Part shown: piece by piece, positions 1 through 6,296 of the stretch
Numbering within the stretch: the first letter of the stretch is position 1
Layout: every line of letters starts with the position of its first letter
Source: Burkholderia sp.
GTDB lineage: Bacteria; Pseudomonadota; Gammaproteobacteria; Burkholderiales; Burkholderiaceae
Assembly: GCA_030151225.1 (NCBI GenBank)
Contig: JASLEG010000107.1
Span: 1 to 6,296, forward strand
Direction of reading: 5' to 3'
DNA length: 6,296 nt
Position numbers and translations under genes: made by a program
Notes under the pieces: model-generated
Seen by the model: the letters and a program-made list of their open reading frames with translations, nothing else
Database searches by the model: none
What the model was told of the DNA's origin: nothing

Positions 1-638
1 CCGCTGATCAGCGGCAGGCACAGCTCCAGCGCGGCGATGTCGAACGACAGCGTGGAGACGCTCAGCAGCTTGTCGTGCGCTTCCAGCTTCAGATCGCGTT
101 GCAGCGACATCAGGATGTTCAGCATGCCGTGCTGCGTCACCTGAACGCCCTTCGGCCGGCCGGTCGAGCCGGACGTGTAGAGGATGTAGCCGATCTGATC
201 GCCATCGGGCCGTGAGTCGCGGCGGAAGTTTTCGTCGCCTTCGGGCCATTCGCGCAGGTCGAGACGACGTTCGTGATCCTCAAGCAAGCCGTCGTTCGTC
301 AGCACCAGCGCCGGCTGCGCGTCTTCCAGCATCATCGCCAGACGATCCGCCGGAAACGCCGGATCGAGCGGCAGATAACCGCCTCCCGCCTTCATCACCG
401 CCAGCAGCGCCGGCAGCATGTCGAGGCTGCGATGCATGCAGATGCCGACCATCACGTCCGGGCCCACACCGCGCTGCACGAGATGATCGGCCAGACGATT
501 CGCGCGTGCATTCAGCTGCGCATACGTGAGCGTTTCCTCCTCGAAGCGCACCGCGATGGCATCCGGCGTTTGCGCGACCCGCGCCTCGAACAGCCCGTGC
601 ACGCTCTGGGCGCGCTCGCACGTCATCGCCGTGTCGTT
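1..638 (-). other. Adenylation domain A2, N-terminal part only (cut by window edge)
   Basis: This is the first roughly 212 residues of the second adenylation domain. It begins at WNDTA (Asn at 638-636), passes through LTYAQLNARANRLA (A1 motif), LPALLAVMKAGGGYLPLDP (A2 motif) and YTSGSTGRPKG (A3, TSGSTGRPKG at 176-147), and ends inside FDIAALELCLPLISG (A4, from 44). Only the first three pocket residues are visible: Asp, Ile and Leu. They equal those of A1, so glycine or a related small substrate is possible but not established. The rest of the pocket, the A5-A10 motifs and the partner carrier lie beyond base 1. The domain is truncated by the window, not broken. Confidence 0.93.
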
Positions 639-3600
639 CCAGCCATGCATCACCTGCCGACGCTCTGCCTCCGGCAGCATCTTCAGTTGCAGCATCGGCT
701 GCCCGGCATCGGCCACCATGCCTTCGAGCAGCGCCTCGAAATACCCGAGATACCGCTCCACGCTGCGCCGCTCGAACAGCGACGTGGCGAACGTCAGGCT
801 GCCGGCGATCCCGTCGCCGGACTCGCCGAGCTCCAGCGCCATGTCGAATTGCGACGGCACCTGCGCGGCCGGCATCGCCTGCAGCGTCACGTCGCCGAGA
901 TCGAGCGCGGCCGGCGCGTTGTTCTGCCAGACCAGCAGCAGCTGGAACAGCGGCGCATGCGCGAGCGAACGCTTGGGGTTCAGCGCCTCGATCACCTGAT
1001 CGAAGGGCACGTCCTGATGCCCCTGCGCCGCGAGCGTGGCCGCGTGCACGCGGTTCACGAGCTCGCCCACCGTCGGCCGGCCCGACAGATCGACGCGCAG
1101 CGCCAGCGTGTTGACGAAGAAGCCGATCAACGGCTCCACCTCCGAACGCGTGCGGTTCGCCACCGGCGTGCCGATCACCACGTCGTCCTGCCCCGACAGG
1201 CGCCCGGCCAGCGCCGCCCAGGCCGCCAGCACCACGTTGAACAGCGTGGTGCCCTGCCGCTTCGCCAGCGCCTTGAGCTTCGCGCTCAGGCGCGCGTCCA
1301 GCGTCACGCCGACGCTCTCGCCCGCGTAATCCTGCACCGCCGGGCGCGCGAAATCCGCCGGCAAGGTGGTCAACTCCGTTGCGCCCTGCAGCGTCGTCAT
1401 CCAGTACGCGAGTTGGGTCTGCAGCGCGTCGCCCTCGAGCCACTCGCGCTGCCACGACGCGTAATCGCCGTACTGGATCGCCAGCGGCGCAAGCGGATCC
1501 TCGCGCCCGGCCACGAACGCGCGATACAACGCGCCGAACTCGCGAATCAGCACGCCCATCGACCAGCCGTCGCTCGCGATGTGATGCATCGTGACCAGCA
1601 GCACGTGCTCGTGCGCGCCGAGCGTCAGCAGGCGGCCGCGCACCAGCGGCCCCGTCGACAGATCGAACGGTGCGCGCGCCTCGGCTTCGGCGTGGCGCCG
1701 CACCTCGCCCTGCGCGTCGGGCGCCGTGCCCAGATCATGCATTTCCAGCGCGAACGAGGCGTGCGATGCCACCCGCTGCACCGGCTCGCCGTCCACCACC
1801 TCGAAGCGCGTGCGCAGCACCTCGTGACGCGCGACGATGCGATCCAGGGCGCGCTGCAGCGCGTCGGCGTCCAGCGCACCGCTCAGGCGCACGCCCACCG
1901 GGATGTGATACGCGGCGCTCGCGCGCTTGTCGAGTTGATCGAGGAACCACAGGCGCTGCTGCGCGAACGACAGCGGCGCGGCTTCACCTGCACTGCGCGG
2001 CGTGATCGCCGGCAGCTCGCTCGCGTTCGCCTGCGCCACCACCTGCGCGAACTGGCCCAGCGTCGGGCGCGCGAACAGTTCCGACAACGCCACCTCGACG
2101 CCCAGCCGGGCGCGCACGGACGAGGCCAGTTGCACGGCCAGCAGCGAATGACCGCCGAGGTCGAAGAAATCGTCGTGCACGCCCACCCGCTCGACCTTCA
2201 GGAGCGTCGACCAGATCCCGGCCAGCACGCGCTCGGCCTCGGTGCGCGGCGCGACGTATTCGACCTCGCTGACCACGCCGTCCGGCACCGGCAGCGCGCG
2301 ACGGTCGAGCTTGCCGTTCGGCGTGAGCGGCAGCGCGTCCAGCCACACGAACTGCGACGGCACCATGTAGTCGGGCAGCGTGTTCGACAGCGCTTGCCGA
2401 ACGTCCTGCGCGCCGATCGGCTGACGGCCATCCGCCGCCACGAGGTAACCGACCAGACGCTTGCGGCCCGGCTGATCCTCGCGCACCGTCACGGCCGCAT
2501 CGCGCACCGCCGGCAGCGCGCGAAGCGCGGCCTCGATCTCGCCGAGCTCGATGCGGAAGCCGCGCAGCTTCACCTGCTGATCGATCCGATCGAGATACAC
2601 GAGCTCGCCGCTCGCGAGCCGGCGCACCAGGTCGCCGGTTCGATACATGCGGCTGCCCGGCACGCCGAACGGATTCGGCACGAAGCGCTCGGCCGTCAGA
2701 TCGGCGCGACCACGGTAACCGCGTGCCACGCCGTGGCCGGCGATGAACAGCTCGCCGGCCACGTCCACCGGCACGGGTTCGAGCGCATCGTCGAGGAGGT
2801 ACGCCTGGGTGTTCGCGATCGGGCGGCCGATGTCGATACGCACGCCGGCCGCGTGGCGTTCGATGCGTGACAGCGTCGACCAGATCGTGGTCTCGGTCGG
2901 GCCGTACAGATTGACCAGCGACGGCACCGATTGCAGCAATTGCCCGGCCAGGTCGCGCGGCAGGGCTTCGCCGCCGCTCAGCACCTTGAAATCGGGCGCC
3001 GCCTGCCAGCCGTGATCGACCAGCATGCGCCAGGTCGCAGGCGTCGCCTGCATCGCCGTGATCTGCTGCGCGTCGATCTCGTGGGCGAGGCGCGCCGGTT
3101 CCTGCGCCGTCTCGCGCGACGCGATCACCACGCAGGCGCCGCTCAGCAGCGGCAGATAGAGCTCGAGCGCGGCGATGTCGAAGGACAGCGTGGTCACGCT
3201 CAGCAGCCGGTCCCGCGCATCCAGCTTCAGGTCGCGCTGCATCGAGGCCAGCAGGTTCAGCACGCCCCGCTGCGTGACCTGCACGCCCTTCGGCTTGCCC
3301 GTGGAGCCCGACGTGTACAGCACGTAGGCCAGCTCGTCACCGGTGCGCAGGCGCGCGCCGTCGAATCGATCGGCGCCCGTGGCGGGCCACTCGCCCAGAT
3401 CCAGGGTGTTGCCGTGATCGGCCAGCAGGCCGTCGTGGGTCAGCACCAGCGCCGGCTTCGCGTCGTCGAGCATCATCGCGAGCCGCTCGGCCGGGAAGGC
3501 CGGATCGAGCGGCAGGTACGCGCCGCCCGCCTTCATCACGGCGAGCAAGGCCGCCAGCAGATCGATGCCGCGATGCAGGCACACGCCCACCACCACGTCG

Positions 3601-6296
3601 CGCCCCACGCCGAGCGCGCTCAGGCGATGCGCGAGCCGGTTCGCGCGCGCGTCGAGCTGCGCATAGCTGAGCGACCGGTCGCCGAAGCGCACCGCCACGG
3701 CATCGGGCGTGCGCGCGACCTGCGCCGCGAACGCGCCGTGCACGCCCGGCAGCACGTCGTACGCCATCGCCGTGTCGTTGCAGCCCGTCAGCAACTGCTC
3801 GCGCTCGCCCGCCGCCAGCACCGGCAGCTCGCCGATCCGCATCGCCGGATCGGCCGCCACGGCCTGCAGCAGCCGCACGAACTGCTCGGCCATGCGTGCC
3901 ACGTCCTGCGCGACGAAGGCGTCCGTACCGTACTGGAAACGCAGCTCCAGCCGCTCCGGCAACTGGATCGCGTCGATCATCAGCGCCTGCGCGCTGAAAT
4001 CCACCGGGCCGCTCAGCAGCTCGCCCTCGAGGCCCTTCAGTTGCGGCAGGCTCAGCGCGCGGTTCAGGTTGAACATCACCGGCGCGAGCGGGCGCCCGCG
4101 CGACGCATGGCGCAGGCCGAGCCTGCGCAGCAGCTGCCCGAACGGATAGCGCGAATGCGTGTAGGCCTCGATGAAGCGCTGCTTCGCGGCGGCCAGATAC
4201 TCGGCGAAGCCCGGTTGCCCGTGCCATTCGAAGCGCACCGGCACGAGGTTCAGCGCATAGCCGACCAGGCGCGCATCGCCGATCTCGGGATGCCCGGCGA
4301 TCATCGGCATGCCCAGCACGAGGTCCTTCTGGCCGGTCAGGCGATGCAGCAGCACCGCGAGGCAGGCGCCGACCGTCATCGTCATCGTGGCACCGAGGCG
4401 GCGGCTGGCCGCCACGAGCCGCGTATGGGCCTCGCCCTCGACGCTGACGGTGTGCACCGCGGCGCGGCTGCTCGCGGGCACCGGCATCGGCCCGTTGCCG
4501 GGCGGCAGCAGCGCGGGCGGCAGCTCGCCGGCGAAGCGGCCGAGCCAGTAGGCCTCGTCCTGCGCGTACTGCTCGCCGCGCGCGTACGCGGCCTGCTCCG
4601 CCACGTAGGCGGAGAACGGCACGGCCTCGGGCAGCACGGGGGCGCGGCCCTCGAGCCGCGCGCCGTAGCATTCGGCCAGCTCCTGCAGCAGCACTTCCTG
4701 CGACAGGCCATCCATCACGAGATGGTGGAAGCTCAGCACGAGGCGGTGCTCGCGCGCGCTCAGGCTCAGCAGATCGCAGCGCATCACCGGCCCGGTGACC
4801 GGATCGATGCGGCGGTGGTTGTTCTCGTGCAGCCAGCGCTCGGCGGCCGCCTCCGCGCCGTCCGGTGCATCGTCGAGCATCACGCGGCCGAGCTCGACCG
4901 GTGCCGAGGCCAGCGTGTGCTGGCGCGTGCCGTCGGCATCGAACACGGTGCGCAGCGCGGCGTGGCGCGCCACCAGCGTGGCCAGCGCGTCGCCCAGCGC
5001 CGCGACGTCGGGCGTGCCGCCGAGGCGGATCACGGTGATCGCGTTGTAGCCGAGCGCCGTCTCGCGATCGAGCTGGCATTCGAACCAGATGCCCTGCTGC
5101 GCGTCGCTGAGCGGAAAGCTGTCGATGGCGCCGGCCGGTGCCGGGGGGGCGTCGTCGGCATCGACCTGGACATCCGCCGCGGCCGCCGCCGCCGCGCAGC
5201 GTTGCCGCAACGCATCCAGATGCGGCATCGCCGCCATCACGGCATCGGCCGCCACGCCGAAATCGACGAAGCAGCCGATCTCGTCCACGCCGATCTCGCG
5301 CAGGCGCTGCACGATCGGCTCGCAGCTCTCGGGCGTGCCGATCAGCGCGCTCGACTTCACGTAGCGGTCGTAGGCGACGTCGAGCAGGTAGCCGCGATCT
5401 TCCGGGCTCAGCGACTGCACGTCGACGTTCATGCCCAGGCTGCGGGCCATGTTCTGGAACAGCCCGATCGAGGTTTCGAGGTAACGGATGAACGGCTGGC
5501 GCGCGGCCTCGCGCGCGGCCGCCAGATCGTCGCCCACGAAGGTGTGCAGCAGAACGGTCACGTTGCCCGCGTTCGCGTCGTGGCCGTTTTGCTGCAGAGC
5601 TTCGCGATAGATGCCGAGGTTCTCGCGCAGTTCGTCGAGACTCTGGCCCATCAGGTTGGTCAGCACGCCCGCGCCGGCCTCGCCGGCACGGCGATAGGTG
5701 TCGGCGTTGTTGACGATCGTGATCCACACCGGCAGGTCGGCCTGCCGCGGCATCGGAAACAGCGACACGTCGATGTCCTTGCCCGAGCCGTCGCGCGCGC
5801 GCAGCGACTCGCCGCGCCACAGCGACTTCACCTGCTTCAGGCGCTCGAACATCAGCTCGCGGTGCTGGCCGAACGTGTCGGGCGCGAACACGAAATCGTT
5901 CGGATGCCAGCCCGACGCGCAGGCGATGCCCACCCGCCCGTCCGACAGGTTGTCCACCACCGACCATTCCTCGGCCACCCGCATCGGATGATGGAGCGGC
6001 AGCACCACGCTGCCGGCACGCAGCTGGATCGACGAAGTCTCGCGCGCCAGCGCGGCGGCCAGCACGGCCGGATTCGGCGACAGGCCGCCGAACGCGTGGA
6101 AGTGCCGCTCGGGCACCCACAGCGCGTGATAGCCGTGCGCGTCGGCGTAGCGCGCCGCGTCCATCAGCAGGTCGTACTTGCCGGCCTCGTAGCCGGCGTC
6201 GTAATGGCCGAAGAAGGACAGGCCGAAGCGCATCGGCCGGGCCGGATGCACGGTGCGCGCGCCGGAGTCGGCGCCGGCGCGCGCGCTGACCGCGGC
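1..6296 (-). CDS. Hybrid-type NRPS with in-cis luciferase-like monooxygenase, partial (LLM-C-A-PCP-C-A, open at both ends)
   Basis: This is an internal fragment of a multimodular NRPS, a cytoplasmic megaenzyme that builds a peptide on carrier-bound thioesters. Codons run from 6296 downwards with their low coordinate divisible by three, and the same frame holds at every domain motif checked: LLM signature near 6107, HHxxxDG at 4727 and 1586, A-domain cores at 3314 and 176, carrier serine at 2147-2145. No frameshift or stop was found. Residue numbers used here count from base 6296 as residue 1 (2098 in total). Domain order is LLM (22-366), C1 (394-826), A1 (840-1336), PCP (1347-1419), C2 (1441-1869), A2 (1887 to edge). 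The A2 start lies about 1047 codons after the A1 start, a normal C-A-PCP module length. The gene continues beyond both edges, so the loading region, remaining modules and release domain are unseen. All other long open frames in the window are composition shadows of this gene. Confidence 0.96.
3..638 (-). repeat. Direct repeat copy 2 (N-terminal subdomain of A2, paralogous to 3141-3779)
   Basis: This is the second member of the adenylation-domain repeat. By hand count it is about 65% GC over bases 1-600. Bases 3421-3720, inside copy 1, come to about 75%, against about 66% for the roughly corresponding bases 301-600 here. Much of the difference between the copies appears to be at synonymous positions. 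The true end of the repeat lies beyond the window. Confidence 0.75.
690..1976 (-). other. Condensation domain C2, LCL-like
   Basis: This domain joins the acyl-aminoacyl chain on the preceding PCP to the residue activated by A2. It has the standard pattern PLSFAQQRLWFLDQL (from about 1976), MHHIASDGWSMGVLIREF with catalytic HHIASDG at 1586-1566 (residues 1571-1577), VIGTPVANR, IGFFVNTLALR, and the HQDVPFDQVIEALNP and FQLLLVWQNN segments. The overall pattern is that of LCL domains, which accept an L-configured or achiral donor residue. This fits both the predicted glycine on the upstream carrier and the lack of an epimerisation domain. Its motifs differ clearly from C1, so the two condensation domains were not produced by a simple duplication. 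The LCL call is by eye; a DCL assignment is less likely but not excluded. Confidence 0.92.
2040..2258 (-). other. Peptidyl carrier protein domain (PCP/thiolation) of module 1
   Basis: About 73 residues hold the amino acid or growing chain on a phosphopantetheine arm. The attachment motif DDFFDLGGHSLLAVQL is intact, with the modified Ser encoded at 2147-2145 (residue 1384). It is preceded by the usual helix-1 region (YVAPRTEAERVLAGIW) and followed by the ELFARPTLGQFA region that closes the fold. The LGGHSL form is the one typical of carriers followed by a C domain; the LGGDSI form often seen before an epimerisation domain is absent, which agrees with C2 following directly. It needs a phosphopantetheinyl transferase encoded elsewhere. 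Confidence 0.95.
2289..3779 (-). other. Adenylation domain A1, complete; glycine predicted
   Basis: This domain activates an amino acid with ATP and loads it onto the adjacent carrier. Core motifs in order: YTSGSTGKPKG (A3, TSG from 3314), FDIAALELYLPL (A4, from 3182), LYGPTETT (A5, Tyr at 2906-2904), GELFIAGHGVARGY (A6), YRTGDL (A7, from 2645), DRIDQQVKLRGFRIE (A8) and LPLTPNGKLDRRALP (A10) with the catalytic Lys at 2312-2310. Aligning by eye to GrsA, the pocket residues are Asp (3179), Ile (3176), Leu (3167), Gln (3050), Leu (2981), Gly (2975), Leu (2909), Ile and Trp (just after GPTETT), and Lys: DILQLGLIWK. From memory this is an established glycine code. All catalytic features are present, so the domain should be active. 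The Gly call rests on a manual alignment. Confidence 0.93.
3141..3779 (-). repeat. Direct repeat copy 1 (N-terminal subdomain of A1, paralogous to 3-638)
   Basis: The N-terminal part of A1 is closely similar to the visible part of A2 in protein and in DNA. Shared stretches include LLAVMKAGG, YLPLDPAFPA, RLAMM, ALVLT, DGLL, YTSGSTG, PKGVQVTQ, QRDLKL and LSFDIAALEL. The copies lie 3138 bases apart at the A4 motif and 3141 at the domain start, so there is a net one-codon indel between them. Copy 1 is the more GC-rich. This is ordinary module paralogy, but it is strong enough to support recombination or to confuse short-read assembly. Confidence 0.8.
3820..5117 (-). other. Condensation domain C1, hybrid (acyl/polyketide-accepting) type
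   Basis: This domain forms the amide bond between the upstream acyl thioester and the amino acid on the first carrier. The C1 motif is PLSDAQQGIWFECQL (from 5114), unlike the SxAQxRLWFL of ordinary domains such as C2. The catalytic motif is intact as HHLVMDG (4727-4707, residues 524-530), with the second His and the Asp-Gly in place. The later motif reads LVGYALNLVPVR instead of the usual GFFVNTLxLR. Near the end it has YPFGQLLRRLGL and PLAPVMFNLNRA. As I recall, these variants are characteristic of C domains in mixed PKS/NRPS lines that take a polyketide, beta-amino acyl or otherwise modified donor, which fits its place directly after an oxygenase. Length is about 430 residues, normal for the family. 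Subtype assignment is from memory of family patterns, not a computed tree. Confidence 0.88.
5118..5198 (-). other. Poly-Ala / Pro-Asp linker between LLM and C1
   Basis: The 27 residues from 5198 to 5118 begin with a Cys, then seven consecutive alanines (5195-5175, GCG/GCC codons), then an acidic and Pro/Ala-rich stretch that leads into the start of C1. Low complexity and Ala/Pro/Asp content are typical of flexible megasynthase linkers. A run of seven G on the plus strand (5143-5149, C on the coding strand) lies inside it. The frame is the same on both sides, so no slippage error is evident. Confidence 0.8.
5199..6233 (-). other. Luciferase-like FMN-dependent monooxygenase domain (LLM/MOX) of a megasynthase
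   Basis: About 345 residues match the bacterial-luciferase-like flavin monooxygenase fold, in the subgroup embedded in NRPS/PKS proteins (the 'natural product biosynthesis luciferase-like monooxygenase domain' family). Visible signatures are FGLSFFGHYD at the start, RHFHAFGGLSPNP (6107-6069, residues 64-76), GSVVLPLHHP (from 6014, residue 95), a VAEEWSVVDNLSDGRVG stretch, SGWHPNDF (from residue 129) and later LLHTFVGDD. These correspond to the TIM-barrel core and flavin-proximal segments of the subgroup. The family uses reduced flavin and O2 to hydroxylate a substrate. In the microginin and puwainaphycin synthetases such a domain sits after an aminotransferase and is assigned alpha-hydroxylation of a beta-amino acyl thioester. 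The same role here is an inference, because the preceding domain is not in the window. No truncation or frame break is seen. Confidence 0.93.
6234..6296 (-). other. Inter-domain linker preceding the LLM domain
   Basis: The first 21 visible residues are rich in Ala, Arg, Gly and Pro with no recognisable fold, as expected of a flexible linker between two megasynthase domains. The frame is still open at the window edge, so another domain very probably lies further upstream. An ATG at 6233-6231 begins the conserved LLM sequence and could in principle be a start codon, but the bases before it show no convincing purine-rich ribosome binding site. I therefore prefer a linker to a gene start. Confidence 0.6.

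Noticed and set aside
280..1455. Minus-strand open frame of 391 codons over C2/A2
   Set aside because: It is out of frame with the C2 and A2 motifs and has a low-complexity Arg/Gly/Ala translation; it is a composition shadow.
1379..1594. Short plus- and minus-strand open frames scattered across the window (for example 1036-1329, 1379-1594, 4309-4551, 5089-5364, 5698-5991)
   Set aside because: All lie inside the synthetase coding sequence, show skewed Ser/Arg/Ala/Pro composition and have no recognisable family, so none is supported as a separate gene.
1977..2040. Possible epimerisation or methyltransferase domain between PCP and C2
   Set aside because: Only about 21 linker residues separate the carrier from the C2 start, far too few for either domain.
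273..2870. Long plus-strand open frame (865 codons) opposite the synthetase
   Set aside because: Its translation is Arg/His/Gln/Ala-rich with no domain pattern. It lies antisense to well-matched A1, PCP, C2 and A2 domains. At this GC content stop codons are rare in antisense frames, so it is a shadow.
3337..6120. Minus-strand open frame of 927 codons in a different frame from the synthetase
   Set aside because: It overlaps the LLM-C1-A1 coding frame offset by one or two bases. The translation is Arg/Ala/Gly-rich with no motifs, while the other frame gives continuous conserved domains.
1..6296. Search for RNA genes, CRISPR arrays, insertion sequences, promoters, terminators or attachment sites
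   Set aside because: The window is coding from edge to edge with no intergenic gap. I saw no tRNA-like cloverleaf, spaced short repeats, transposase motifs or terminator hairpin with a T run. The only repeats are paralogous NRPS domains.

Overview
The whole window is one internal piece of a single giant gene on the minus strand: a modular non-ribosomal peptide synthetase (NRPS). It reads as one frame with no stop codon that I could find, from the last base to the first (2098 complete codons), and it runs off both edges. The true start, the true stop, the promoter and the terminator all lie outside. GC is very high (about 65-75% in the segments I counted by hand). Codon choice and domain style resemble a betaproteobacterium such as Burkholderia or a relative, but the genus is an inference.

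In transcription order (high to low coordinates) the layout is: a short Ala/Arg-rich linker (6296-6234); a luciferase-like FMN monooxygenase domain (LLM, also called MOX) built into the assembly line (about 6233-5199); a poly-Ala and Pro/Asp linker (5198-5118); condensation domain C1 of the diverged type that follows polyketide or modified acyl units (5117-3820); complete adenylation domain A1, whose ten-residue pocket code reads DILQLGLIWK, a glycine code (3779-2289); a peptidyl carrier domain with an intact phosphopantetheine serine (2258-2040); condensation domain C2 of ordinary LCL appearance (1976-690); and the N-terminal 40% or so of a second adenylation domain, A2, cut by the window edge (638-1). 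No epimerisation, methyltransferase or thioesterase domain is present.

Working model: an acyl chain delivered by a carrier domain encoded beyond base 6296 is oxidised by the LLM domain, probably by hydroxylation next to the thioester. C1 then joins it to glycine on the first carrier, and C2 passes the acyl-glycyl chain to the residue chosen by A2. The start of the A2 pocket matches A1 (Asp-Ile...Leu), so A2 may also take glycine. The precedent for such an LLM domain is the aminotransferase-MOX arrangement of microginin and puwainaphycin synthetases, which makes alpha-hydroxy-beta-amino acyl units. An aminotransferase or ketosynthase-ACP module is therefore expected just upstream of the gene part seen here. 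The final product cannot be named from this window.
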